DNA of 64,000 nucleotides from Epiperipatus broadwayi (lineage: Eukaryota > Onychophora > Udeonychophora > Euonychophora > Peripatidae). The translations under genes and the position numbers were made by a program. Of this stretch, positions 1 through 12,250 are shown in pieces. The notes under the pieces are model-generated. The model had not been told where the DNA came from. It worked only from the letters and a program-made list of their open reading frames with translations, and searched no databases. Location: assembly GCA_028023455.1 (NCBI GenBank), contig JAQFVV010006200.1:1747238-1811237 (forward strand), in the 5' to 3' direction. The first letter of the stretch is position 1, and every line of letters starts with the position of its first letter.

Positions 1-3000
1 AAGCTCTTCATTGACATCTTGGTAGTAAAAATTAACGTAATTTTGCGTCAATTTATTCATTTAAATGTCATTTACGTTTATACAATTTGAATCAGAAATG
101 ATCTATTACGTAAAAATTAAACGCAACCCATTCATTGACTATATATATATTTATTTAATATATTTTTTGAAAAATAATTTTAATTATTTTTTAAATTATT
201 ATATAAATAATGAATATATTCCCCAATATTAATTTTATGGTATCATAAGATGAACTACAAAACCTTATATTTAATTGGCTCGCCTAACATTAATTTACCA
301 TCATCAATAGCTCTTGGCAAAGGATAGATCCTGCAAATCAACTCCCAGCATATCTGCCTCTTATTTGATTCATTAATCATTAAACGCTATTCCACTCCTT
401 AACGTAAGGGCTGGACCCATATGTGGGATGATGAGGCAACTGTCTCAGACACCATATTTTTAATAAAAATATTTATTTGTATTGAATATATATTTATTCG
501 TATTCCATTCATTATTAAAGAAGTCTTTTCAATAATTTTAAAATGCGCAACTTTTTAAGGATTGTCTTGTTTTCAGCATTGATCAGTTAGTCCTATATAC
601 ATTATTATATATAGTGTATGCTGGTAATATTAATAATTGTGATATTTGTTTGGAATTGTTTTGAAAAAATATTGCAAATAAAGAATAGAGGTGGGTAAAG
701 AGAGCAAATTTAGGCCATCAGAGCAACAGCTGGTATTGTTTTGTTTTTAAAGGTATTAAAAAATAAATAAATAGATTTAACTGTGACTTATAAAATTGTT
801 AAAATATTTCACTTTTTAAATCCAAGTGTTATTTATATCTTTTCAAGAAAAATCATCTAGATTACTTGTGTTTTATATTAATTGTTAAATTTTTTTAGTA
901 GAATTCAAACTTTATTTAAACATTTCAAATACATTCAACTAAAAGTAATAGCAGTATATAACATTTTGAAGAGTATTATTACCTCTCTTCTTCAATACCA
1001 TTTGTAATATTGTGTTATATACTAATCTCTGTGCTATTCCTAAAAGATGAATGTATTTCAAATGTGTAAATAAAGTTTGAATTTTTCTGAAGACATTTAA
1101 CAATTAGTATTAGATGGTGGAAATATCCAATATTTAATTACATCTAGATCTTTTTTTTTTCAGTTTATTTAAAATCAAAACTGAAATTTTGATTTTTAGC
1201 TAATCATATATTTAATGTATAATCAATTTTCCATATTCAATATCCATTATGTCATTAATATTTATGGTTTTTATGCAGAGCAAAAATTTTCAGTGTTTTT
1301 AATAATTAGTCTAATACATTTTCAATATGGTTTGCCAAAATCAAGGCAATACTCAATATTTTATATTATTAGGAAATCAATTTATATATAAACATTTTAA
1401 GCCTATATAAGCTAGTTGTGCTTGATTTCTTGTTACAACTCATTTATTAATAGTACTTTCCACATTGGCAACAAACTTTATCTCCTGATTTTTTTTCTCT
1501 TTTTTTATAATCATTTCACTCAATGCAGAAATGTAAAGTTTTAAGGGGCAGACAATATTTGCCTTTCCTCTCATGCTCCAAAAAAAATCATATTTGTGTA
1601 AGATATTTCTTAGATCTATTCTATAGGTTTATGTGCTGTTTTATTCTCTCTGAAATATTAGCTCTTGATTCCCATAGCAAACTGTTCGGCATCCAAGGTT
1701 ATTACATTGAATAAAATAAACAATTTTAGAACACTTTAAAAAAGTTTTATTCTTGGAATTACAAGTAATCCATTTAATATTACAAGATACCAAAAGCTCA
1801 TATAAAAATGTTGCTAATCCATTTCTCATTCTGTTTTACTTTTCACTTTAGACTTTAATTAATTTTTTTTACTTGAACCATTTTTTGTTAAATCTGCAAT
1901 ATAATAATCTATATTTTGTGTTCTATTTGCTTCATTTTCTGAATTCTGCAAATTTATAGACTGTATAAATATTTGATTTGGATTTATAACTTTCTAATTT
2001 CAAATGGCTTAATCATCATACAGTAACCCAGATCTTTTTTTTTAATTATGAGATTTAGAACGTTTATCCATTTGGAATTGTCTTTTTCTTTATACTTCAT
2101 TTTGAAATTTGAGCTCTTACATAATTCATTATACATTTTTTTGTACTTTTTTTGGTTAAAAAATGAATATAACATTGACATTTTTCCCCATGAGCTGTCC
2201 ATAATCTTAGATTAATAGAGAATGCATAATGATGTTTATTAGGGGAAATGTCAAATTAGTGTAAATATCTTCACAACCTCATTCAAGTCAGCTTATAATT
2301 TAAATTCACAAGTTAATGTTAATTTTTATTCATTTTACTAACTTTATAACTGAAGAATCAAATATTAAAATTGTAGAGACTGAATTATACAGCTTTTATT
2401 TATATATTTTTAGATATCACACAAATACTTGCTCAATCTGCATTCAAATATTAATATTAAATTGAACATTGTGACTGAGAAATAAAAATTGTGTTATAGA
2501 ATTGGATGGAGTCACAGCTAGTTTCCAAACCACCAATACCATTATCTATTAATAGAAACATATGTCTAGAAGAGAATTTTTTTCCATCAAACATTCCATT
2601 TAAAAGTTATAAAAAATTTCTACAGAGAATATAAATTAAAATTAACAAACAATCAATTATGGGGGATTTGATATGATAGCAGATGAAAGTTATTAATTTT
2701 TTATCTGCAATGTAGAGTGCTTTGATATGAAATTATTGTATTAATATAGCTAGCACTTAGAATTTATGATAATAAATATTATATATTATCAACATTATAT
2801 AATTTGATCTTTACATATATATGTGTAATGTTAAATAATATTTTAATAGTGAATAAATATAATGTTTATTTATCATTACAAATACAACATGTATTTGTTT
2901 ATTATAGAGTTTTAGAAGTGAACGAAATGTCTCCACTCTATAAACTTTATATCAGTTCTTTAAAAAAAACAATTTATGTTAAAATATATAATGCTGATTT

Positions 3001-3019
3001 AAATTTGCTTTCTAGCTGT

Positions 3020-3185
3020 TATTGTTCTGGACAACTCTAAATAAAAAGATTTAAAATATGATAAGAAATGGTTCATTAGTCCTTTTTTTTTTATTATAAA
3101 AAGTTATTGAATATGGCAGCTAGAGGGCAGTTCAATTATTATTTAAAAAATAGACTTGGTAAAGTTTACATGACATTATTCAATG
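3020..3185 (+). repeat. Dispersed repeat C, copy 1
   Basis: The segment around AGTTATTGAATATGGCAGC followed by TAGAGGGCAGTTCAATTAT is found again at about 63593-63665 (+) and, more diverged and partly inverted, at 34640-34815. No coding capacity or terminal structure was recognised. It is probably a short non-autonomous element. The core contains TAGAGGGCA, which resembles a CTCF-type half motif. Confidence 0.55.
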
Positions 3186-3663
3186 TATATATAATAAAAT
3201 AAAATAAATAAAACAAAAAACTCTGGAATAAATTCTACAATAATCAAAATGCCAATATATAAAAATAAATGATAGCTATAGCCAGCTATTGGCATGTCCA
3301 CCATCTTGTGTTGCATTTTACAGTTAAAATTTAAATAATCATCCATCTCATTAAAACCACACAACATTAATGTTCCCCTGTGAATGGCCAAACTTTCCAT
3401 AATTGATGTATATTAACACAATTATATTGTTTATTCAATAAATTGTCTATCATATTTATAAAGTATGCCTCTTTGATTTTTCCTTTCAACAAATTGTTTT
3501 TCAATGTAAAACAAAAACACTATCAAAGCAAAAACTTCGATTACAAATAACTGAAAGTTCAGCAAATATAAATTTAAATCTATCAACAAAACAGCATTAT
3601 TTATTATACAAAATGTCATATTCATGAATTCTCTTTTTCAATGTATATTTCTACTCAGTATTG

Positions 3664-4085
3664 TATGGAAAATGATTTGAAGAAAAGAAAAATTAAAGAA
3701 ACATATTTTACAAATATGACAAACAATTTATTAAATGAACAATATAATTGACTTAATATGAATAAATTGTGGAAAGTTGGCCAGTCACAAGGAAATCTTA
3801 TTTTTATAAAATCAACAAATGTAATATTATATTCAAAGTGGTGCACCGATGTAGGGCCAGATGCAATGGTGAATTGTAATGTGTATTGAAAATGAGAATT
3901 TATGAACTTTGTATAATAAATTGCAATGTTCAGTTGACAGATTTACATCTGTATTGCAGAACATTTCGTTATTTGTAATGGAAATTCTTGCTGTGGCAGA
4001 GTTTTTATTTTACAGTGGAAAATGATTTGAAGAAAAGAAAAATCAGTTAGGTATATTTTATAAATATCACACACAATTTGTGCAT
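3664..4085 (+). repeat. Near-duplicate pair (3664-3735 and 4016-4085)
   Basis: GGAAAATGATTTGAAGAAAA and the AAATATGACA-ACAATTT-like bases downstream of it occur twice about 350 bp apart in the same orientation. This is a local direct duplication or two copies of a repeat. Nothing in it suggests a gene. Confidence 0.5.
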
Positions 4086-7000
4086 AGTCCTAAGGTTATA
4101 GCCTTAATATATATGACTTATGTAATGAGTATATGCTTAACAAATTAAGTAATAACTTGTAGATTTAAGACTTTGCGCTTGTCCAAATTATGATAATATT
4201 AAATAGTGCTATCACACTTATAACGTAAAGCTGTATAATTAATATCAATTAGTCAATTAAAATGGCTGAGCGCTTTCGAGAAACTGTACTTTTCATAATC
4301 ATAGCCAGTTCTGACTCATTCGTTGAAATCATTCTATCAGTATAATATGCAAACTCTATGCAAATGAGTCAATTAGACCATCCTTTTGATATAGCAAAAC
4401 ATGCTTCTTTACGAATAATGGCGAAGGAATCCTCTGCTATAAAGTAAGCCTCCTTTATCTCTTGGTAAAATACAACTTTAAATAAACAATATAATTGTAA
4501 TAATATGCATATATTATAATAATGTCCCTGACTTAAATATTATTTTTTTATTTTTCAAATTTTAACTGTAAAATATTATTCATGATGGTGAACATGCTGT
4601 AAACTGGTTGCAGCTATTATTTATTTTTATATATTTGTATTTTGAATATTGTAGAATTTATTCCATAAGTTTTTTGTTTGTATATATATATGTGTGTGTG
4701 TTTCATGACATACAACAGCATAATGGTGTGTGTGTGTAAATATATATATATAAAGTTGAGAGGAAAAGTAGAAATAAATACAGACAAAAAAATTTTGTAT
4801 ATATTTTCTATATTACACTGAACAGTTAAGGATTAAATAATTTTGAATTTAGAAAAAAATTATTATAAATTAAACATTTAAAAAGGTCTAATTAATATTT
4901 TATTAATTCCAATTTTGAAATTAAAACAAGCATGTTTTTATGTTGTAATAGAAATAATGGTAATTATAAAATTCCAATATCTATTTTGATTAAAGTAATT
5001 TTTTTTTTAATTAAAGCATGTATAATATATTTTGATAAAAATCCTACAAAGTTGTTTTTGAAAGGATTAAGTTGAATTGAAAAGAATCTTTAACTGTTTT
5101 CAATCAAGAAAAAAAAATTTTAAATAACTGTTTTTCAATTCCACCCTGACTATAAAAAGATTATAAAAAAGATTACATGATAGTTTTTCAATTTTACAGA
5201 TTATGACAGCATGAGGACTAAGAAGCAATAACTGAAAGCAAGAGTGTACCCAGCCACTGCTAATTCATAACAGTAAAGTTTGCATTTACATAGAAGAAAG
5301 TCTGAGCTTTTATGTGATTCATAGCCTTATATATGTGTGTATTAGATGGCATAGAGATTGAAGGGAGTTCACTGCAGGTCAACAGCTACTGGATTATATC
5401 TTTCCTGAAGATGATAATAAGACAGACTATGGTTTTAGAAAGGACTAGATTACCAAGAGATTATCTTGCTATATATGCAGTTTTATCAATATGCAAAGCA
5501 TAGAAAAAAGTATTGCATCATATATATAAAGTTCTTATAGATATTATCTGGTTTTAAAGGTAAATAATTTTGACTAAATTATTCAACTAAAACTAGAATA
5601 ATGAAAGAAAATAATAAATGACTGTTTCCAGTTTATTTATTAAAAGTAAAACTCAGACTTTCTTTAGTGAAAATGATGATTGTTAAAATCTCTAATTTAA
5701 TTAAAAGTAAAACAAGTAAATAATTTTTGTTTGAATTATAAGTCTAAAAACAGATTGATTTATAAATGATTTTATTTTAAAATTTAAAAAAAAAAACCCC
5801 AATCATTTGTCTAGATTGGAAACAAAAGAAATTGCTGAAATATTTTTAAAGATGTTTGTAATTAATCAAGAATAATCTAAAAAAAGAAAAACTTTTATGG
5901 ACTGCCAAAGAAGTAATATATATATATATTATCAAAAAGGTAAAAAGAAAAACTTTTTTTCAACATTAGAAATAATAAATTAATTAATAACTTTGGTTCA
6001 TACTATCTATTTTATATATATACACACATATGTGTTAATTTTATTTATGTTTTCAACAAGGAATTAATTGTGTATTGAGAAAATACAATATGGTTTATTA
6101 GTTTTTTTTTTTATAAACACCAATGTGTGCACACATTTCCATGTACACACACACATATAATATGTTAAATCAATAATTAATTGTGTACTATAAAAATGAA
6201 TTTCATTTATAGATTTATGACAATTCAAATATGTTCATAAATTATTATATTGTACATCTGTGTGCTTATATTTGTTTTATGTAAACATTGAGGTATTTGA
6301 AAATCACAATTAATCAAAATCAGAATGCCAAATTTATATTTATAGCATATTCAGCAGACCTTAATTTAATTTTAATGTTTTTAATTAATAAATTTATATT
6401 TTATTGTTAAAGTTATTCCAGTGAATTTAGTTAATCGTAGAATAGATTTAAAAGATTATATGGTATGATTATATCTCTTAATCACAGTAACAGTTATAGA
6501 GCTTTTGCTCACTGAGATGGATTCATAAAAGGGGTTTATGTTTAGTGTTGTGGACATCCAGATGATGATGCTTATTGGTACAAAAAGATATTCTTTTAAA
6601 GTCCACACACTACATTTCATTTTATATAGTTTAGTATTTATTAGAAATTGAGTTTATAGTTGGCCAGTACATTAATGGTATTAAGTGCACAGGGCATTGA
6701 TGATAATCAGCATGTTTTAGAATCCCAGCATTATTGTATTTAATTGTTATATTTTGACGGATTAGTATTTAAGATTGTGCTTCCAAATTATTGTTTAAAT
6801 AATTTGCCCCAAGCTGGCAAGGATTAAATAATTAGTCTGGTTTATATTAGACCCATTTAAAATCCAGTCACAAGGTTTGACTGTTGATTATTTTTTATTG
6901 TTGATCATTCATGATGATGAATGAGCATTGCTTTTGTGTAATGCTGTTGAAGTAATGTGTTGATCTCTCATGCTCATTATATTATTTGTAAATTTAAATT

Positions 7001-7278
7001 TTGTGTTAAGTGGTGAAGATGGTCCATCATCTCAGGTTCACCCCAAATCTCCATATCATTTCAATATATTTATATATATCATTAAAAATCAGTCAGCACT
7101 TAGACAGTCCCAATATCAATAACAACCAATAATTTCAAACTGTTGTCAAAGCAATATCTTTTTAACAATAAAAAATGTAATCCTACCTTTATTATTGGTT
7201 CAATATATTTATATAGACCCTAAATATATATATTGAAATACAAATATAATGTATAAATTTAATCTAAATGCCATTAAA

Positions 7279-7345
7279 GGGATTTGAATCCAGACTTTTA
7301 AGCTTCCTACAGTCATTAACTCTATCCAATATAACCAATACACAT
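7279..7345 (-). repeat. tRNA-like segment with B-box
   Basis: The minus strand carries CTGGATTCAAATCCC, matching the RNA polymerase III B-box, and upstream bases that only loosely fit an A-box. It lacks a foldable acceptor and anticodon arms, so it is not a functional tRNA gene. It recurs at the same place in each family-A unit, next to the ribozyme motif, and is best read as an internal pol III promoter relic. Confidence 0.55.
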
Positions 7346-7369
7346 GGCCACATACATGTGAAAAAGATA

Positions 7370-7430
7370 AATGATCTCCAATATACATATTTCATGCTCA
7401 ATCAGCACTCATCAGTTATCCAAATCATTA
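7370..7430 (-). ncRNA. Hammerhead-like motif, family A, copy 1
   Basis: On the minus strand the order is: outer stem I strand, two proximal pairs, CUGAUGA, stem II UGCU-GAUUG-AGCA closed by a G.U pair, GAAA, stem III AUA-UG-UAU, triplet AUA, UUGG, then AGAUCAUU closing the outer stem I. The box CUGAUGA and the GAAA box are intact. Proximal stem I is weakened (UAA facing UUGG). The motif matches the type I hammerhead plan; activity is not shown. Confidence 0.7.
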
Positions 7431-7851
7431 TTTTCTACACACACACATATATATATATAATAAGTGCTTGGTTTATATTAAGGTAGCAAATCTACACACT
7501 TTAATGGACAGGCATCAATCCTCTCTACGCACCAACTCTTCAGCCATCCATATGACTGAAAATCTGATGATGAAATTCTCAAAACCCTTGATGTTGCCAA
7601 TATTATAGTCACACATGTGTTGACCTTAAGTCAATCTGACTCCTTATACATATAGTATCTTAATATGTCCACTTAAATATACAGAAGAGAGATGGGCAAA
7701 ATATAGGCTGAATATGTAATATTGAAATACAAATGTGATATATATATATATATATTTAACCTAGAGACTTTGAACCCAGACTTCCAAGATCCTTACAGTC
7801 ATCCACTCTATTCAATATAACCGATACACATGCCCACATACATGAAAAAAA

Positions 7852-7912
7852 AAGATCTCTAATATACATATTTCATGCTGAACCAGCATCATCAGTTGGT
7901 CTAGATTGTTGT
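7852..7912 (-). ncRNA. Hammerhead-like motif, family A, copy 2
   Basis: Lies about 482 bp from copy 1 in the next head-to-tail unit. CUGAUGA, GAAA and the AUA triplet are intact, and stem II is UGCU-GGUUC-AGCA with one closing base lost. Proximal stem I is CCAA facing UUAG, so one pair is lost. The tandem spacing of two motifs would define a unit-length RNA if both cleaved. Confidence 0.7.
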
Positions 7913-8525
7913 CTCACACACATATGTATGATCAGTACTTGGTTTATATTAAGATAGCAAATCTACACACTTTAATTGACAGACTTTAATCCTCTTCACT
8001 CTCCAACTCTTTAGCCATCCATATTACTGAAAATCTGATGATGGAATGCTCAAAGCCTTTGATGATGCCAATATTATAATCATACCCATTTTGACTTTAA
8101 GTCAATCTGACCCTTTATATGTAGTATCTTAATATGTCCACAAATATACAGAAGAGGGATGGGCAGAATACGGGCTGAATATGTAACATTGAAATGAAAA
8201 TATGATGTATATACTTGACCTATATGTAATTAAAGGGATTTTGAATCTAGACTTTCTACAGCCATCCATTCTATTCAATATACATGACAACATAATGTGA
8301 AAAAGATAAATGATCTCCAATATGAGGGGTCAGATTGACTTAAGGTCAGCATGAATATGACTATAATATTGGCATCATCAAGGGCTTTGAATATGCCATC
8401 ATCAGATTTTTAATGATATGGATCGCTGAAGAGTTGGAGAGTGGAAAGGATTGAAGCCTGTCCATTAAGGTGTGTAGATTTGCTGTCTTAACATAAACTG
8501 AGGACTGATTATATATATGTAGGAG

Positions 8526-8590
8526 ATAATGATCCTGAGCAATTGGTGAGTGCTGGTTCAGCATAAAGTACATATATTGGAGATCATTTA
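8526..8590 (+). ncRNA. Hammerhead-like motif, family A, copy 3 (degenerate)
   Basis: This is the inverted copy. Outer stem I (AAUGAUC with GAUCAUU) and stem II (UGCU-GGUUC-AGCA) are kept. The CUGAUGA box has become UUGGUGA and GAAA has become UAAA, so this copy should be inactive. It is useful for the consensus because its paired regions persist. Confidence 0.6.
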
Positions 8591-8700
8591 TCTTTTTCAC
8601 ATGTATGTGGTCATGTGTATTGATTATATTGGATGAGTGAATGACTGTAGGGGACTAGAAAATCTGGGTTCAAATCCCCTTTAATTATATATATTCATAG

Positions 8701-11289
8701 TATTATTTCTTAAAAAATAAAATTTCTTTGAAGTCTTATGGTGTATATGAAATTCCATGTGGAGTTTGTTTGCATTTATACATTAGATAGACCAATTGTA
8801 GAATAAACATAACAAAGGAAGAACATATGAGAAAAATCTAATTCAACAGCCATTTATTTACACATTGAATTAACAAAGCATGACATCAATTTTAATAAAA
8901 CACATATTCTGGCAAAAATTGAACAATATGATTAGAGATTGCTAAGGGAAGCTATAGAGATTTTTTAAATGAAAAGTGTGAAATTTAACAAAAAAAAACA
9001 ATATTTGGGAAAAGCTATTAAAGAGTAAAATATTTTTTTAAAACTTCTCAACCAATAGAATTTAAGAATGAGGAGAAAATAACAAAAGAAAAAAATATAG
9101 TTTTAAATCTCACATTCTTATGATTTGAGAAAGAAGCTCTGAGGAAAGTACTTGTTATTGTACTGAAATATCAGCTATTTAGCAATTATATTTTTATTAC
9201 ACTCCTGGAAATGATAATATGAATTCATTTATCCATGAGAATATTAGAATTAATATATATATATATTAAAAACCTAAAGCTAAACTAGTCATTAAAATAA
9301 TCAAAATTAACCTTCAACCAGACTAGCCAAAAAGTATAAATTCTAAAACACAATCAATGATTTCATTGCTTCAGACAGGTTTCTTTACACTTGAAAAATC
9401 TGATTGTAGCAGTAAAACCATTGGTTGTGTTTTAGGGTTTATATTTATTTTGGCTAATCTGTTTGAGTTGTGAATTTGAGGTACAAAACTTACGAATATG
9501 TATCCCAAAAAAAAAAAAAAAAGAATGAAAAATTTTTTTTTTAAATTTTCAATTGATATATTCAGTGTCATAATTTTCAGATTATAGCAAAATGAGCTTA
9601 TTACAGATATACATAACATAGACTCAAAAGTCAACTAAATGCCATTAAAGTGAATTTATTATGTGTGAAGTGCATATAGCATAGGAAATCCATTACAGGA
9701 CTGATATTGAATTGTAATTTTATGTAAAAAAAAAAGCAGTTTGTTTAGAAAAACACTTGTAAACTAATATCCTTATGGTTGGCAGTAAATCACTAATCCT
9801 TGGTTTAAATACACTTAATTTATTTTGCCGTGTAGTTGAGACCATTTTAATAATTTGTAAGACCTAACAAATAAATAATATTCCATAGACCAAATTAAAT
9901 AAGTTGATTTTTATTAGGAATTAAGCATTTTCTCCAAAGCTATGAATGTATATATTTATTTAGCTTCATTTTGTATAAAATTTTAATTTTCATTAGTCTG
10001 TAGCAAGATAATCCATATAGTTTCCAAACAAGTTATTTCAAAGTTATTTTGAAAGAAGAAACAAATGATTTGATTGGTGTTATAATGAGCATCCTGTAAG
10101 CAATTTACCAAAATTCCATTAATAGTTGAGGACAGTAAATTAGATTTTCTTTACAATACTATTTAGTGATAATCCTTATCATTGTTGTTTATCCATTTTA
10201 GTTAAGGAGAAGATATCATTTAGACAGTTAGGAAAAATTCCCAGAGTGAATTTATCTAACTTGACAATTCTGGAGAAGATGATATAGTGATTATTTTAAA
10301 ATTTAATTTGATTGGATCTTCGATTCACTATAGTTTTACAAAGACATTTTATTTTGCCAAGATGTCATATTTATAGCTTCTGGTCAGCTGGTATATTAAG
10401 TAGTCACCATTACACCAACAATACTATACATCTTTTAAGTTTTTCTAGGAAAAATTATTCAATATTATGATAATACAGAATAGCTGCCGATCATAAATTG
10501 TCTGGGTTTATTCTGAGCATATACATTTCCAGACATTGAAAAAAATAACAGAAACTAATAATAATAAGAGGAGAAAGAAAAAGGATAAGGGAAAGAGGAA
10601 GGAGGAGGAGAAGAAGATGATGATGATGATGACGATAACAATAACATTTTAATAAATACCTTTTATCTGACTGGTAAAGGTAAATAAATTAAAAACTTTT
10701 ATAAATTTTAAAATTAATGAAGTTTTAAACACCAAGAAATTACATACATATATAACATATATATATTAAATGAACTGTTCCAAATATTCTGTTTTATTAT
10801 ATTTGATTTAGTGTATTCTATTTTGGATATTTTTCTAATATCAGTTTTATGTGTGTACATAAAATTCAACTGTGTTTTTTAAACAAAAAAATAATAACAC
10901 AAACGTATGTATTGTAGATATGCATTGATCAATAAAATTTGCTCAGAAGACATCTTTAAATACTTTCTAAAAATTTATACTCTCTTAAACAGTCCTATGA
11001 GAGACTTCTAAATTTCATTTTTTATCTGCTATCTGAACAATAATAGAGGTGAATTTACTTTTTATGATGGTAAATATTAGGTTACAACATATATATATAT
11101 GTTGAACTGAATATTTTTCATGAATTGTTATTCTAGTAAAAAACAGAAATAAGGAGATTTTTAATCCATATAAACAGAGATAACTTTTATCTTTGATGTT
11201 GCCAGGGAAACTATCAATTACCACTAATTGACAATCTTCCTGGGGTTAAATAAATTTTCTCCATTAACTTTAGGTCTTTTTTGTTGGAA
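8701..11289. other. Intergenic AT-rich DNA
   Basis: No gene recognised. It holds homopolymer and TA runs, and a purine-only tract at about 10562-10618 that continues into a GAT repeat (10615-10633). The minus-strand open frame at 9371-9634 is A/T-driven and resembles nothing known. Confidence 0.6.
10562..10650 (+). repeat. Purine tract and GAT microsatellite
   Basis: About 57 bases consist almost only of A and G, with GGA and GAA triplets, followed by GAT repeats and AACAAT. Such mirror-like purine tracts can form triplex DNA in principle. No coding or regulatory role is visible. Confidence 0.75.
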
Positions 11290-11400
11290 TTTATATATAT
11301 TAATCAGAGGTAATTTGAACCCAGACTTTCAAGCTTCCTTTAGTCATCCATTCCATCTTATATAATCGATACTCACTACCACATACATGTGGGGAAAAAA

Positions 11401-11459
11401 AGATCTCCAATATACATATTTCATGCTGAACCAGCACTCATCAGCTGATCCAGATCATT
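11401..11459 (-). ncRNA. Hammerhead-like motif, family A, copy 4 (best core)
   Basis: The minus strand reads CUGAUGA, then stem II G-UGCU-GGUUC-AGCA-U, then GAAA, stem III AUA-UG-UAU, triplet AUA, then UUGGAGAUC. All catalytic-core bases that can be checked by eye are present, and stem II pairs fully. The outer stem I keeps GAUCU with AGAUC, but the proximal CCAA has changed to UCAG and pairs poorly. This is the clearest family-A core in the window. Confidence 0.75.
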
Positions 11460-12007
11460 ATCTCCAACATATATATAATGAGTGCTTGCTTTATATTAAT
11501 ATAGAACATCTTCAAATTTTAATGGACAGGCTTCAATCCTCTTCATTTTCCAACTCTTCAATCATCAATATCACTGAAAATCTGATGATGGCATGTTCAA
11601 AGCTCATGTTTGCCAATTTTTGTTGTCAAAGCCATGTCATTTTGACCCTCATACACAGAACCTTAAGCCCATTTAAATACACAGAAGAGTGATAGGTAGA
11701 ATACATACTAAATATGTAATATTTAAATACAAGTATAGTATATATACTTTAAGCTAGATGTAATCCCTCTTCTGGATATTTAAGTGGGCTTAAGGTCCTG
11801 CATATGAGGGGCCAGAATGACTTATAGTCAACATGAATAAGACAATAAAAATTGGCAAACAATGGCTTTGAATATGCCATCATCAGATTTTTAATAATAT
11901 GGATGGCTAAAGAGTGGGAGAGTGGAGAGAATTGAAGCCTGTCCATTAAAGGTTGAAGATTTGTTATCTTAATATAAATGGAGCACTTATTATATATATA
12001 TATATTG

Positions 12008-12050
12008 GGAGATGATGATCCAGACCAATTGATTAGTGCAAATTCATCAC

Positions 12051-12113
<63 letters not shown>

Positions 12114-12120
12114 GAGATCA
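12008..12120 (+). ncRNA. Hammerhead-like motif, family A, copy 5, interrupted by (TA)n
   Basis: ACCAA, a mutated first box (UUGAUUA), a decayed stem II and UUGG-AGAUCAUU are in the expected order. The stem III position holds about 50 bases of TA repeat (12055-12108), where other copies have about eight AT bases. The microsatellite appears to have grown from the AT-rich stem III. The copy should be inactive. Confidence 0.6.
12055..12108. repeat. (TA)n microsatellite
   Basis: Uninterrupted TA dinucleotides, self-complementary, inside the stem III position of a family-A ribozyme copy. Confidence 0.9.
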
Positions 12121-12250
12121 TTACCTTTTCCACATTATGTGGTAATGTGCATTGGTTGTATAAGATGTAGTGGATGACTAAAAAAAGCTTGAAAGGCTGG
12201 GTTCAAATCCCCTCTGATTGTACCTAGCTTAAAGTATATATATATTCCAC

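Larger units (their letters stand above)
1..7239. other. Intergenic AT-rich DNA without recognised genes
   Basis: No reading frame here is longer than about 80 codons and none resembles a known family. The DNA is low-complexity A/T with short TA and TG runs (about 4680-4750 and 6015-6035). Two dispersed repeats can be seen: a segment at 3020-3185 that recurs at 34640-34815 and 63590-63672, and a near-duplicate pair at 3664-3735 and 4016-4080 sharing a run of about 30 bases. Cellular exons could be hidden, but none shows both coding-like codon use and good splice sites. Confidence 0.6.
7240..8700. repeat. Family-A ribozyme repeat: tandem minus-strand units plus inverted copy
   Basis: Two and a bit head-to-tail units of about 470-490 bp lie in minus orientation; the tRNA-like B-box recurs at 7279, 7766 and 8233. 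They are followed from about 8325 by one inverted (+) unit. Each unit, read in its own strand, holds a hammerhead-like motif and then a tRNA-like stretch ending in a B-box such as CTGGGTTCAAATCCC (8664-8678). The region has no coding capacity. The same layout is seen at 11290-12250. It looks like a small non-autonomous retroelement with Penelope-like or retrozyme-like organisation; that assignment is inference. Confidence 0.75.
11290..12250. repeat. Family-A foldback element
   Basis: The left arm (about 11305-11760, unit on minus) and the right arm (about 11765-12225, unit on plus) are inverted copies. Both outer ends carry the tRNA-like B-box (11312-11324 on minus, 12199-12210 on plus) and both arms carry a hammerhead-like motif. 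A piece of the next head-to-tail unit is seen at 11710-11765, as in the array at 7240. A TA microsatellite has expanded inside the right-arm ribozyme. Confidence 0.75.
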
